Source: Hydrogenophilales bacterium 16-61-112 (GTDB lineage: Bacteria > Pseudomonadota > Gammaproteobacteria > Burkholderiales > Thiobacillaceae). Taken from it: a DNA stretch of 46,173 nucleotides. Within the stretch, counting starts at the first letter, position 1. Every line of letters starts with the position of its first letter. Both the position numbers and the translations under genes were made by a program. The notes beneath the pieces were generated by a model. That model was not told the origin of the DNA, searched no databases, and saw only the letters and a program-made list of their open reading frames with translations. Of the stretch, positions 7,989 to 16,444 are shown piece after piece. The stretch lies in NCBI GenBank assembly GCA_002257045.1, contig NCHD01000002.1, positions 1-46,173 on the forward strand, read 5' to 3'.

Positions 7989-8561
7989 TCAGCCGGTCTG
8001 GCTTGTGTACGCCGGGTTGCTTCTTGCAAGCTGCAGCAGCGCCTCCAGGAGCGCCTGAATGGACTGCCGGGTCGGCTCGTCGGTCAGCCTGCCGCCCGGG
8101 CCGAAACGCTGTGCAGCATTGCCGATCATCACTTCCGGTTGGTTGACCGTTGGCATATCCAGCGTAACGAGGATTTGCCGCAGATGGTATTGCGCGCGGG
8201 CCGTTCCCGGACTGCCGGTGGACGCCCCCATCACCGCCGCCGGTTTGCCGGTCCAGGCGCTCTCGCCATAGGGCCGAGAGGCCCAGTCGATGGCGTTCTT
8301 GAGCGCGCCGGCAACCGAATAGTTGTATTCCGGCGTGGCGAACAGAATGGCATCGGCGGCCAGAATCTGTCGCTTGAATTCCAGTACGGCAGCAGGCATC
8401 ACCATTTCATCATCCTGATTGAAGACCGGTATGCCGTGCAGTTCGATCAGGCTCAGCACTGCGCCGTCCGGCACCAGCTCCTGCGCGGCCTTGAGTGCAA
8501 AATGATTGTAGGAGCTTTTGCGCAGACTTCCCACGATGCCCAGAATTTTGATCGCGTCCAT
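7989..8561 (-). CDS. NADPH-dependent FMN reductase (flavodoxin-like quinone/chromate reductase family)
   Basis: A 190-residue protein with the FMN-binding loop GSLRKSSYN near the N-terminus and the family motif PEYNYS followed by ALKNAIDW. The family (ChrR/YieF/azoreductase-like) transfers two electrons from NAD(P)H through FMN to quinones, chromate or similar acceptors in the cytoplasm and is often linked to oxidative stress. Start ATG 8561 is fixed by AAGGAG 5 nt upstream; the in-frame GTG six bases before it lies inside that ribosome-binding site. Two copies of the shared palindromic motif (8616-8629 and 8651-8664) lie 55-103 bp upstream. The substrate cannot be named. Confidence 0.85.
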   Translation of the reverse strand: MDAIKILGIVGSLRKSSYNHFALKAAQELVPDGAVLSLIELHGIPVFNQDDEMVMPAAVLEFKRQILAADAILFATPEYNYSVAGALKNAIDWASRPYGESAWTGKPAAVMGASTGSPGTARAQYHLRQILVTLDMPTVNQPEVMIGNAAQRFGPGGRLTDEPTRQSIQALLEALLQLARSNPAYTSQTG

Positions 8562-8613
8562 TTTCACTCCTTGTATTAGTCCGACTCAGGATGACAGCAT
8601 AGGATGCCCGGCG

Positions 8614-8664
8614 CTGTGCGTCAGCGCACGCATGACAGCCGGTGGACTGTGTGCGTTAGCGAAC
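8614..8664. promoter_or_regulatory. Operator candidate B, two tandem motif copies upstream of the FMN reductase
   Basis: GTGCGTCAGCGCAC at 8616-8629 (preceded by CT) and a weaker copy GTGCGTTAGCGAAC at 8651-8664 fit the shared motif. Their starts are 35 bp apart, and they sit upstream of the start at 8561. Two sites in tandem suggest a real protein-binding region. Confidence 0.5.
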
Positions 8665-8836
8665 GGAATGTAAACCGGGCCCGGCCTATCGTGCGTACTG
8701 ACCTGTAGCGTGAGCTGCCTGGCTGGTTGGCGCCCAGCCAGGCGAGGGTGTGCGGTCTCCTCCGGCAGCCGGATACCACGCTTCCTCAAGCGGTGCGCGC
8801 CGGTGTGTTTTCCCAGTGTTTATTTGAGAAGCCAGC

Positions 8837-8989
8837 ATGATCAATTCATTTCAGTCCACCCCAAGCCTGCCCGGCCAAGTGGTCCCGTTTACCCCGCCGC
8901 TCCCGGCCGCTGCGAACCTGTATGCGCAGCAGCCCATGCAGGTGCTGCGCATGGAATCCGCCGCCACACCGGCGCGTGCGGCTGACTGA
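8837..8989 (+). CDS. Possible 50-residue protein of unknown function
   Basis: ATG 8837 opens a 51-codon frame (MINSFQSTPSLPGQ to ATPARAAD) in the gap between the FMN reductase and the Mla-type operon. A weak GAGAAG lies 7 nt upstream. It is Pro/Ala-rich with no membrane segment or recognisable domain. Codon use resembles its neighbours, but at this length in GC-rich DNA that is weak evidence. Confidence 0.3.
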   Translation: MINSFQSTPSLPGQVVPFTPPLPAAANLYAQQPMQVLRMESAATPARAAD

Positions 8990-9065
8990 GCCGCCTCACT
9001 TCGCGGACCCCTGCCGGACTCCTTTCGTCATATGCATTCAGCATTCGTGAAACGCCAGGTCAACC

Positions 9066-10064
9066 ATGACGCCCGATGATTCGTCCCCGCCAGGGTTGGA
9101 TATTGCCGGTCTCGACGGCCTTGATACGCCCGGTGCGTTATTCTTGTGCGGTCTGCGTGACAAGGGTGTGGAACTCGCCGGCATCCGCGCCGAACACCGG
9201 GCGCTGCTTGATCTCATCTGCGGACTCGATCTCAAGCCCATACCGAAAGTCAAATCCATCCCACGCTGGCGCCAGTTCGTCATCCAGATCGGCAAAGGCG
9301 CACACGATGCCAGGCACGAGGCGATCGACCTGGTCACTTTTATCGGCCGCACAGCGAGCTGGACCATGAATGCTCTGATGCACCCACAGTGCCTGCGTCT
9401 GGCTGCGATATCGCGGCACGTGGCAGAAACCGGCATGCATGCGCTCCCGATCATTGGCGTGATGGCCATCATGATGGCAGTCGTCCTGGGATATCAGGGG
9501 GTGGCCCAGCTGCGCCCCTATGGCGGCGAGGAATTCACCATCAACCTGGTGGCGGTGTCGGTGTTACGCGAAATGGGCGTTCTGATCACGGCCATCATGG
9601 TGGCCGGCCGCTCGGGCTCGGCCTTCACCGCCGAAATCGGCGTGATGCAGACACGGGAAGAAGTCGATGCGCTCAAGGTGATGGGCATCGAGCCGATGCA
9701 GGTACTGGTGGTGCCACGCATCATCGCGCTGGTCATCACACTGCCGCTGCTCACGTTTTTTGCCGACATCATGGGCCTGGTCGGCGGCGCCGCCATTTCC
9801 CAATTCCTGCTGGGTGTCTCACCGACGCAATACCTGGCGCGCTTGCCGCAGGTCGTCGATGGCAGCGATCTCTTTGTGGGGCTATTCAAGGCGCCGATTT
9901 TTGCGTTTTTCATTGCTGTCGTTGGTTGCATGCACGGGCTCCGGGTGAGCGGATCGGCGGAGAGCGTCGGCCGGGAGACGACCCGCGCGGTAGTGAAATC
10001 GATTTTTCTGGTGCTCGCGCTCGATGCATTTTTTTCCATCCTGTTCGAACAACTTGGCATATGA
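9066..10064 (+). CDS. MlaE-type ABC transporter permease with an N-terminal STAS-like segment
   Basis: A 332-residue protein. Residues from about 120 on are the MlaE/YrbE permease: GVMAIMMAVVLGYQG, VSVLREMGVLITAIM, the family signature VAGRSGSAFTAEIGVM and several membrane helices. The N-terminus (IAGLDGLDTPGALFL) resembles the second half of the STAS domain that many betaproteobacterial homologues carry; the first STAS strands are missing because an in-frame stop (9048-9050) lies just upstream. Inner membrane; moves phospholipids between the membranes with the ATPase and MCE protein that follow. Overlaps the ATPase gene by ATGA. Confidence 0.85.
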   Translation: MTPDDSSPPGLDIAGLDGLDTPGALFLCGLRDKGVELAGIRAEHRALLDLICGLDLKPIPKVKSIPRWRQFVIQIGKGAHDARHEAIDLVTFIGRTASWTMNALMHPQCLRLAAISRHVAETGMHALPIIGVMAIMMAVVLGYQGVAQLRPYGGEEFTINLVAVSVLREMGVLITAIMVAGRSGSAFTAEIGVMQTREEVDALKVMGIEPMQVLVVPRIIALVITLPLLTFFADIMGLVGGAAISQFLLGVSPTQYLARLPQVVDGSDLFVGLFKAPIFAFFIAVVGCMHGLRVSGSAESVGRETTRAVVKSIFLVLALDAFFSILFEQLGI

Positions 10065-10852
10065 ATACCCTGACCAAGACGCATGCCGAGCCCATCCTGT
10101 CCGCGCGGGGGATCGTCAATCGCTTCGGCGAGCAGGTGGTTCACGACAATCTCAGCCTCGATATCGTGCGCGGCGAAATCATCGGCATCGCCGGCGGATC
10201 GGGCTCAGGCAAGTCGGTGCTGCTTAAAACGCTGGTGGGCCTGCGCCAGCCGGATGCCGGCGACGTGCTGCTCAACGGCAAACCGGTTCAAACCCTCGGC
10301 GCGGCAAGCAAGGCTGCGCTCATCGGCATGCTGTTTCAGCAAGGCGCCTTGTTTTCCTCGCTGTCGGTCGCGCAGAACATCATGCTGCCGATGCGCGAAC
10401 ATACGGCACTGCCGGTCGAGGAACAGGAGACGATTGCGGCGATGAAACTGGCGCTTGCCGGATTGCCGGCCGACAGCGGCATCAAGTTTCCCTCCGCGCT
10501 TTCGGGTGGCATGGTGAAGCGCGCGGCGTTCGCGCGGGCGCTCGCGCTCGATCCGAAGATTCTTTTTCTCGATGAACCCACCTCCGATCTTGATCCGATC
10601 GCCGCCAGCGGCATCGACGCGCTGATCCGGCAACTTAACCAGACGCTCGGCATTACCGTCGTCATCGTCACGCACGATCTCACCACCCTGTTTACCGTCT
10701 GCAGCCGTATCGCCGTTCTGGTCGACACGAAACTCACCGTCGACACGGCGGACAAGCTGATGCAATCCGACCATCCGTGGGTACACGAGTTCTTCCACGG
10801 GCCGCGCGCGGAAGGCGCAATGAACGCAAGGAAACCAAGCCATGGAAACTGA
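10061..10852 (+). CDS. MlaF-type ABC transporter ATP-binding protein
   Basis: A 263-residue ATPase with Walker A GGSGSGKSV, Q-loop FQQGALF, signature LSGGMVKRAAFARAL, Walker B ILFLDEPTSDLD and switch His in VTHDL. The GALFSSLSV segment after the Q-loop and the GGMVKR variant of the signature are typical of Mla/Ttg2-type lipid transporters. It drives the permease encoded immediately before it. The gene starts inside the permease stop (ATGA), and its last 11 bases overlap the MCE gene. Confidence 0.9.
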   Translation: MNTLTKTHAEPILSARGIVNRFGEQVVHDNLSLDIVRGEIIGIAGGSGSGKSVLLKTLVGLRQPDAGDVLLNGKPVQTLGAASKAALIGMLFQQGALFSSLSVAQNIMLPMREHTALPVEEQETIAAMKLALAGLPADSGIKFPSALSGGMVKRAAFARALALDPKILFLDEPTSDLDPIAASGIDALIRQLNQTLGITVVIVTHDLTTLFTVCSRIAVLVDTKLTVDTADKLMQSDHPWVHEFFHGPRAEGAMNARKPSHGN

Positions 10853-11444
10853 CAAGCACTATTTTTTCGAGGGGCTGTTCATCATCGTGTTCTCCGTTGC
10901 CGCAGCCATTTTTGCCGTGTGGCTGGGAAGCACCGGCCGTCATGACGATGTGCTCTACCGCATTCATTTCTCCGAGTCGGTCAACGGGCTCACCGTTGGC
11001 GACCCGGTGAAATACCGGGGCGTCGATGCCGGCACGGTCAAGTCGATCCTCATCGACCCTGACAATTCAAGCCGGGTACGTGTAGATGTGCAACTACGCA
11101 AGGAAACTCCGATCAAGACCGACACCCGTGCCAGCCTCGCGTTGAAAGGAGTTACCGGTGTCGTCTTTATCGACCTGAACGGTCGCGACACGGCGGCGAA
11201 GACCCTGCTGTCAGTTACGCCCAAGAACAGGGTTCCCGAAATTCAGTCGGAAAAAACCGGCCTCAAAGCCATGCTGGACAACCTGCCAAATCTGGTCGAT
11301 AAATTCAGCGCCATTGAGGATCAGATCAAAAAAGTCGTGACGAACGTGGGTGCGGTGACGAACAAGGTCAAGGCCAACCCTTCTCTGCTGCTTAGAAGTC
11401 CCAAGAAAGAGAACAAGAAGGAGAACAACGATGCCGGATGGTAA
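10842..11444 (+). CDS. MlaD-type MCE domain protein, short
   Basis: A 200-residue protein: one N-terminal membrane helix ([19 protein letters not shown]), then a single MCE domain ([31 protein letters not shown]), and a Lys/Asn-rich C-terminus. MCE proteins form a periplasmic hexamer that passes lipids to the permease. Homologues in this operon type are often near 300 residues and extend past the MCE domain with a long helix; here the helix ([20 protein letters not shown]) is short. The substrate is presumably phospholipid, by family. It overlaps both neighbours. Confidence 0.85.
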   Translation: METDKHYFFEGLFIIVFSVAAAIFAVWLGSTGRHDDVLYRIHFSESVNGLTVGDPVKYRGVDAGTVKSILIDPDNSSRVRVDVQLRKETPIKTDTRASLALKGVTGVVFIDLNGRDTAAKTLLSVTPKNRVPEIQSEKTGLKAMLDNLPNLVDKFSAIEDQIKKVVTNVGAVTNKVKANPSLLLRSPKKENKKENNDAGW

Positions 11445-12786
11445 TGCAGGTAAAAAACCCCTCAGCATGAAACACACCGTGCAATCGCTTGCGATGTTGT
11501 TCAGCGCAATGATCACGCTGACGGCGTGTGGCGAGATGGCAACGTTACCGCCGTCGGCGAGCTTTGGCGCCCATCCGACTTTGCCGGAACCCAATCCCAC
11601 GCTCCTTCCAACGGTCAATATCGCCCCGGCGAAGGGCTGGCCTCAGAACGTCAAGCCGCTGTCCGCGCCAGGCACGGTTGTCACGGCCTTTGCCAAGGAT
11701 CTTGATCACCCGCGCTGGCTATACGTGCTGCCCAATGGTGATGTGCTGGTGGCGGAGACCAATGCCCCGCCCAAACCCGACGACGCCAAGGGCATCAAGG
11801 GTTGGGTGATGGGTCTGGTGATGAAGCGGGCAGGGGCCACTGTGCCGAGCGCCAACCGCATCACGCTATTACGCGACACCGATGGCGACGGCGTGGCGGA
11901 TCTGCGGTCGGTGTTGCTGCAAGGATTGAACTCGCCGTTCGGCATGGCGCTGGCGGGAAACAGCCTCTACGTGGCCAACTCCGACGCCGTGCTGCGCTTC
12001 CCCTACGCTGCCGGCGACACGCGCATCACTGCGCCCGGCATCAAGCTGGTGGATTTGCCTGCCGGCCCGATCAACCACCACTGGACCAAGAACCTCATCG
12101 TGAGCCCCGATGAAAGCTCGCTCTACGTGACGGTGGGCTCGAACAGCAACGTGGCGGAGCGTGGCATGGCCGTGGAGGCGGCGCGCGCAGCCATCTGGAA
12201 GGTGGATATCAATAGTGGTGCGCACCGCCTCTATGCGACCGGCCTGCGCAACCCGAACGGTCTGGCCTGGGACGCTCACAGCGGCGCGTTATGGACGGTG
12301 GTGAACGAGCGAGACGAACTCGGCAGCGATCTGGTCCCTGACTACCTCACCTCAGTACGCGACGGGGCATTCTACGGCTGGCCTTACAGTTACTACGGCC
12401 AGCATGTCGACGTACGGGTTAAACCGCAGCGGCCCGATCGGGTGGCCCAGGCGATTGCGCCGGACTACGCCCTGGGAACGCATACCGCGCCACTCGGTCT
12501 GGCGTCGTCCGTCGGCACCACGCTGCCGGCCGTCTTCGCCAACGGCATGTTCATCGGCCAGCATGGCTCGTGGAACCGCCGGCCGCATAGCGGCTACAAG
12601 GTGATCTTCGTCCCGTTCGAAAACGGCAAGCCTTCCGGTGCGCCCATCGATGTGCTGACCGGGTTTCTCAGTGAGGACGACACGGCCTACGGCCGGCCGG
12701 TTGGCGTGGCGCTGGATATGCAGGGCGCGCTGCTGGTGGCTGACGATGTGGGCAATGTGGTCTGGCGCGTGAGCGCCCGACGCTGA
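11431..12786 (+). CDS. PQQ-dependent sugar (sorbosone-type) dehydrogenase, lipoprotein
   Basis: A 451-residue beta-propeller of the soluble glucose/sorbosone dehydrogenase type: [20 protein letters not shown], an acidic Ca-binding-like loop [31 protein letters not shown] and [15 protein letters not shown]. The signal ends in the lipobox LTAC, so it is probably anchored to a membrane. Start ATG 11431 has AAGGAG 7 nt upstream; ATG 11467 has none. The overlap of 14 bases with the MCE gene ties it to the lipid-transport operon, an unusual partner. The true substrate is unknown. PQQ itself must come from elsewhere. Confidence 0.8.
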   Translation: MPDGNAGKKPLSMKHTVQSLAMLFSAMITLTACGEMATLPPSASFGAHPTLPEPNPTLLPTVNIAPAKGWPQNVKPLSAPGTVVTAFAKDLDHPRWLYVLPNGDVLVAETNAPPKPDDAKGIKGWVMGLVMKRAGATVPSANRITLLRDTDGDGVADLRSVLLQGLNSPFGMALAGNSLYVANSDAVLRFPYAAGDTRITAPGIKLVDLPAGPINHHWTKNLIVSPDESSLYVTVGSNSNVAERGMAVEAARAAIWKVDINSGAHRLYATGLRNPNGLAWDAHSGALWTVVNERDELGSDLVPDYLTSVRDGAFYGWPYSYYGQHVDVRVKPQRPDRVAQAIAPDYALGTHTAPLGLASSVGTTLPAVFANGMFIGQHGSWNRRPHSGYKVIFVPFENGKPSGAPIDVLTGFLSEDDTAYGRPVGVALDMQGALLVADDVGNVVWRVSARR

Positions 12787-12850
12787 GCCAGGCTCGGCAT
12801 GTGGCGATACGTGAGTCAGCTTGTCCAATGTATGGGGTTACTGAACCGGG

Positions 12851-13462
12851 TCACCCCAGAACATCGGCAAGTCCGTGATTGACTTCGCGGTGACGAAGCT
12901 CATCTGCGCGGACTGCGATGATGACGTCGTGCAAGCGTGCGTCCGGCGCGAGCTTCCAGTAATCGATCGCAACCCTGGGCGCCGCGACGTTGGCGTAGGT
13001 GCCGTTGTCCACCATGGCCAGATACTCGGTGTAGCTGTGGACCGCTTCTTCCTCCAGGTAGCCCACGACACGGTGCGCGGTCTTGGGTGAAATCATGTAA
13101 AGCAGAAAATAAAGGTTAAAGAAGACGCCTTGGGCAAGCCGGATAAGCAGGTACTCGAGTCTGGTAGGCTGGGTAATTTGAATGAAGGTCATCAAGTGCA
13201 TGCGTTCATTCTCGGCTTCATCCAGGAGTAAACGGATCCTGCCGTAATCGGCCTCGATCAGGCGCAAAGAATGCAAATGTTGCAGCACACCGCCGGCCAT
13301 GCCCGGAACAGCGGCAACCGTTTCCAGAACCACCGCGCGATGGCCATAGCGACGGGCGAAAAAAGCGTCGGCGAAGAGCCGCATCAATACGACGAATGCA
13401 TAGGCCATCCGGTCGCGAAAATCCTTTGGAACGTAGTGTCGTTCAAGCGCAGGAGGCATCAT
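12851..13462 (-). CDS. aox: Alternative oxidase (cyanide-insensitive di-iron ubiquinol oxidase)
   Basis: A 203-residue protein with all four di-iron helix motifs of alternative oxidase: LETVAAVPGM (Glu47), NERMH (Glu86, His89), LEEEAVHSYTEY (about Glu137-139) and ADELRHREVNH (Glu188, His191). It oxidises ubiquinol and reduces oxygen to water without pumping protons, bound to one leaflet of the inner membrane. Bacterial examples are few compared with plants and fungi. Last gene of a minus-strand operon with a catalase-like gene (30 bp away) and a general-stress gene, which suggests a role in relieving over-reduction or oxidative stress. Convergent with the sugar dehydrogenase gene. Confidence 0.9.
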   Translation of the reverse strand: MMPPALERHYVPKDFRDRMAYAFVVLMRLFADAFFARRYGHRAVVLETVAAVPGMAGGVLQHLHSLRLIEADYGRIRLLLDEAENERMHLMTFIQITQPTRLEYLLIRLAQGVFFNLYFLLYMISPKTAHRVVGYLEEEAVHSYTEYLAMVDNGTYANVAAPRVAIDYWKLAPDARLHDVIIAVRADELRHREVNHGLADVLG

Positions 13463-13491
13463 TTCGCTCTTTCAGATCAGCCCGGACAGGA

Positions 13492-14478
13492 TCATTGCCG
13501 GGCCATGTTGTGACGGAAAAATAGCTTCTCGTCGCCGTAGCGCGAGGACACGACCGGCGTTGCCAGAACCAGTTGCCCCAGCAAGCTGGCGTTCCCGTCG
13601 GGATCGCCCTCGGCCAGTGTGTAGACGTCGTACACCGCCTGCCCGACGGGCAGGCTGGCCAGCTTGAGGCGGAAGTCGTCCCTGGCGCTGGCATCCTGCA
13701 TCAGCGCGCGGGCTTGTGCGGTGGGTTTGAAGAGCAGTTGGTACGGCGTTTGGGGAGCGGGTATACGCGTACCGTCCGGCAGCGTGCCGGCAAGGTGTTC
13801 AAGCGTCAGCCGGCCAGGGTTCGGATCTTTGGCGCCAAACTGCACGGCGCTTCGCGCAAACCCGCTGGCGAGAAAGCGCGTCGCAAAGCCGCTGGCTGGC
13901 GGCAGAATGTTGCTGAAGGTCTGCCCAAAGAAGTTGTGGCCGGCTTGTCCGTCGACCGAATGCATCAGAAGCAGATTGACCGATGGTTGATTGCCGTCGA
14001 TGAAAATCTTCAGTGCCAGCGCCGGGATCGAGGTAGTCGCCGTGGGTTTGCTCGCCACGGAAAAACGGCCGATCACGCAATCCGTGCCGCTGTGGAAAAT
14101 GCCGGTATAACCGCCCGCCGCCCCGGGACTAATCACCAGCCGCAAGCGCGCCTCCGCGCCGAAGGCATGGATCAGCTTGCGGCGGCCTGCCTCCAACTCA
14201 TCCCCCTCCGCCGTCAGCGCCTTGACTGAAAAACGGCTCGTTGCCAGTTTGAGCAGATCGAAAATTCCCGGGGTGACCAGCGGCGGCAGTTGCGCATAGC
14301 GGGTGGGAACAATCCTGTCGTTCCACATCGAGTCCGCTTTCTGGCAGGCAGTGCGCGGGGATATTACGGAATTTTGCGCACCCGCGACCGCAACCCGGCC
14401 AGCGCTCTGGCAAGCGCTGGCCGCGATGGCTAACGGGCCGATCAGCCGCATGAATAGTTTGCTTTTGTTCAACTGCAT
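13492..14478 (-). CDS. Catalase-like haem protein (y4iL-like group), exported
   Basis: A 328-residue protein with an N-terminal export signal (FMRLIGPLAIAASACQSAG; a possible lipobox ASAC). The body has catalase-fold features: GIFHSGTDCVIGRFSVASKP, ALKIFIDGNQPSVNLLLMHS and FFGQTFSNILPPASG. It resembles the short catalase-like haem-binding proteins rather than true catalases; the full catalase active site (His..Asn..Tyr) is not obvious, so peroxide turnover is unproven. It starts 8 bp after the stop of the general-stress gene without a good ribosome-binding site of its own, so it is probably coupled, and it is followed by alternative oxidase. Confidence 0.6.
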   Translation of the reverse strand: MQLNKSKLFMRLIGPLAIAASACQSAGRVAVAGAQNSVISPRTACQKADSMWNDRIVPTRYAQLPPLVTPGIFDLLKLATSRFSVKALTAEGDELEAGRRKLIHAFGAEARLRLVISPGAAGGYTGIFHSGTDCVIGRFSVASKPTATTSIPALALKIFIDGNQPSVNLLLMHSVDGQAGHNFFGQTFSNILPPASGFATRFLASGFARSAVQFGAKDPNPGRLTLEHLAGTLPDGTRIPAPQTPYQLLFKPTAQARALMQDASARDDFRLKLASLPVGQAVYDVYTLAEGDPDGNASLLGQLVLATPVVSSRYGDEKLFFRHNMARQ

Positions 14479-14486
14479 GATCGCGT

Positions 14487-15011
14487 TCAGGCCATGTCGG
14501 TGTCCTTGCTGTCGCCGACTGATGCCTGGATGACTTCGCGTGCAATCGCCGTCTCCTGCTCCGTCCGGGTCTCAACCACCAGCACGAATTGACCGCTGGC
14601 AATTGCATCGCCGATCAGGTCAGACAACCAGCTGTCCTTGTCTCCGGCACCCGGCGTGGCACCGGCTGCTGCGCCGATCAGGCCACCGATGCTGGCACCC
14701 CAGCCCAGCAACATCAGGGGGGCGACCAAGGGGCTGGCGACGAACAGACTCACACTCGCCGCTGCCAGCGCCACACTACCCAATGCGCCGATGCCGGTGC
14801 CCACTGCGGTTCCGATGGTAGCGTCGACCAGCACGTCCTTCAACACCGCATTGCTGCCCTCATTGGGCGCGGTGTCGGACGCAGCCGGGTCGTTTGCGAA
14901 GCGTCGCATCCGCTCGCGCGGCAGCCCCTGCTCGACGAGCCTGGAAAGAGCGTTTTCGGCGTGTTCGCGGATGGCAAAAAAGCCTGATACGTGGTGGCGA
15001 TATTCGTCCAT
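14487..15011 (-). CDS. General-stress membrane protein with YflT-like N-terminus and glycine zipper
   Basis: A 174-residue protein. Residues 1-40 (GFFAIREHAENALSRLVEQG) match the YflT/general-stress 17M-like domain. The middle is a glycine-zipper membrane segment (GTAVGTGIGALGSVALAAAS, GGLIGAAAGATPGAG). The C-terminus is hydrophilic. The start is set by CAGGAG 8 nt before ATG 15011; the same frame runs far upstream, but only as the shadow of the next gene. First gene of the operon with the catalase-like and alternative oxidase genes. Operator candidate C lies 73 bp upstream. Confidence 0.75.
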   Translation of the reverse strand: MDEYRHHVSGFFAIREHAENALSRLVEQGLPRERMRRFANDPAASDTAPNEGSNAVLKDVLVDATIGTAVGTGIGALGSVALAAASVSLFVASPLVAPLMLLGWGASIGGLIGAAAGATPGAGDKDSWLSDLIGDAIASGQFVLVVETRTEQETAIAREVIQASVGDSKDTDMA

Positions 15012-15081
15012 GTTCTTACTCCTGGAAAATGACCGTACAAAACGGATCATTTTCAAGCCTATCCGGCGGTTACTGAGGCGT

Positions 15082-15098
15082 CTGTGCGTTGTCGTACA
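15082..15098. promoter_or_regulatory. Operator candidate C, upstream of the stress/alternative-oxidase operon
   Basis: GTGCGTTGTCGTAC at 15084-15097, preceded by CT and followed by AG, fits the shared CTGTGCGTNNNCGYACAG motif. It lies between the flavoprotein gene and the start of the stress operon. Confidence 0.5.
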
Positions 15099-15139
15099 GT
15101 CGCAACATACTGACCTCTGGGCGTCATTGCCCTGATGGC

Positions 15140-16210
15140 TTATTTGGGACGCGGACGCGACAGCTTCGGTTGCACCGCCTGCAGCCGGCCGGCGCGCAGC
15201 TCGACCACGGACTGGGCCACTGCGCGCGCTACATTGCGCGCTTCTTCCTGCATCGCCTGATCGCGGTCGAGGCTGTCGTGGCTGCTGGCATAGGGTTCGA
15301 AATACCCGATGTAGCGGTCGAGTCGCGCCTGCGCCCCGGCGTCGATGAATCCCATCCAGTCGAGCCAGTCCGACAGGCTGCGGCGGGAGCCTTCGACCCC
15401 CGCCACATCGCCGTGAACGATCAGCCCGTAGACACGTCCGGCCAGGTGCTTGGGGTAGTCCCAGCCGGCCATTTCGAGCGCTTTTGCCTTGCCGGGGTTC
15501 TTGCCCGCGGTCGCAGTGGGATCGGGGTTGCCGCCGTCGGCGCACACCAGGCGGTCGATCATCAGCTTCAGCGGGCTGGGGCTCTGGTACCAGTACACCG
15601 GCGAGACGATGATCACCGCATGGGCGGCGGTCCAGCGTTCGTAGATCTCGGCCATCCAGTCGTGGGTCTGGCCGAGCGCGTGGTTGGGGTAGCAACTGCA
15701 CGGCCAGTTGCACAGGGGCATCGCGGTGGATACGCAGCCTTTGCAGGGATGGATCTTGCGGCCGTATTCGGAGCTGAGCAGGCTGAGGTCGAGCACATCG
15801 GTCTGGATATCGGCCTGTTCGAGCGTTTCGCGCGCGATTTCCAGCAGGCGGAAGGTCTTCGACATCTCGCCCGGGCAGGTGCCGTCGTTGCGCGCCGAGC
15901 CGCAAACCAGCAGCACCCGGGACGGACTCGCCGGATCGGCCATGCGTAGCTGCGCCGCATCGATGCGCTGTCGGGTCGCAACCCACTCGGACGACAATTC
16001 GAAGTCCGGATCGGCATACTCCGGGCCCGCCTTCTGGCTGAAGGGCGACTTGCGGCCTTCGTTGTGCGCCTGCCAGGCGATCTCTTCCAGGCGGGTAATC
16101 GAGGCGTCCTCGGCACGGTATGCCGGATCGTGGAAGGATGCCCGAAACCGGGCGCTGAATTCGGCGCGGGTAAGAAGAGCGGGCGCCTGGCCCTTGCGAA
16201 TCTCAATCAT
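15140..16210 (-). CDS. Flavodoxin-like NAD(P)H-dependent FMN oxidoreductase with a Cys cluster
   Basis: A 356-residue protein. Residues 1-95 form an N-terminal extension; the flavodoxin-like domain starts at VLLVCGSARNDGTCPGE and includes VSPVYWYQSPSPLKLMIDR, the FMN-binding and dimer segment of this family. Between them lies HPCKGCVSTAMPLCNWPCSC, five cysteines that resemble the compact cluster motif of iron-sulfur flavoproteins. An iron-sulfur cluster is plausible but not proven. Start is set by GGAGG 5 nt upstream of ATG 16210. A 26-codon frame with its own ribosome-binding site overlaps the start, and operator candidate F lies farther upstream. Confidence 0.8.
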   Translation of the reverse strand: MIEIRKGQAPALLTRAEFSARFRASFHDPAYRAEDASITRLEEIAWQAHNEGRKSPFSQKAGPEYADPDFELSSEWVATRQRIDAAQLRMADPASPSRVLLVCGSARNDGTCPGEMSKTFRLLEIARETLEQADIQTDVLDLSLLSSEYGRKIHPCKGCVSTAMPLCNWPCSCYPNHALGQTHDWMAEIYERWTAAHAVIIVSPVYWYQSPSPLKLMIDRLVCADGGNPDPTATAGKNPGKAKALEMAGWDYPKHLAGRVYGLIVHGDVAGVEGSRRSLSDWLDWMGFIDAGAQARLDRYIGYFEPYASSHDSLDRDQAMQEEARNVARAVAQSVVELRAGRLQAVQPKLSRPRPK

Positions 16211-16283
16211 GCGAACCTCCGTTGGCCAGGTTGTTTAAAGCAGGGGCGGCGCGAAAGCGGCGGGTGGATAGAGGGGTTTTCAT
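16203..16283 (-). CDS. Possible 26-residue leader peptide overlapping the flavoprotein start
   Basis: ATG 16283 has a good CAGGAG 7 nt upstream and opens a 27-codon frame (MKTPLSTRRFRAAP to LANGGSHD) that ends 5 bases inside the flavoprotein gene. Translation of this frame would end on the flavoprotein start, which would allow coupling. No homologue is recognised. Confidence 0.35.
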   Translation of the reverse strand: MKTPLSTRRFRAAPALNNLANGGSHD

Positions 16284-16364
16284 GGGACGTCTCCTGGTCA
16301 GGCAAACCGCGCAAAGGGGAAGCCATTCAGTCTGGCCACGCTATCAGACCGCCCGCTAACCCTT

Positions 16365-16380
16365 CTGTGCGATGCCGCAC
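16365..16380. promoter_or_regulatory. Operator candidate F, upstream of the flavoprotein gene
   Basis: GTGCGATGCCGCAC at 16367-16380, preceded by CT, fits the shared motif (arms GTGCG/CGCAC). It lies 84 bp before the leader ATG and 157 bp before the flavoprotein ATG. Confidence 0.45.
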
Positions 16381-16444
16381 GCCAGGGCGGCCTCCGCGCG
16401 GCACTGGGTGCAGCTGTTCCTGGCTGCATGCATCCATCAGGCTG

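Noticed and set aside
15012-15986. Upstream extension of the general-stress gene to a 499-codon frame
   Set aside because: The extra part is an out-of-frame copy of the flavoprotein gene; a good ribosome-binding site fixes the start at 15011.
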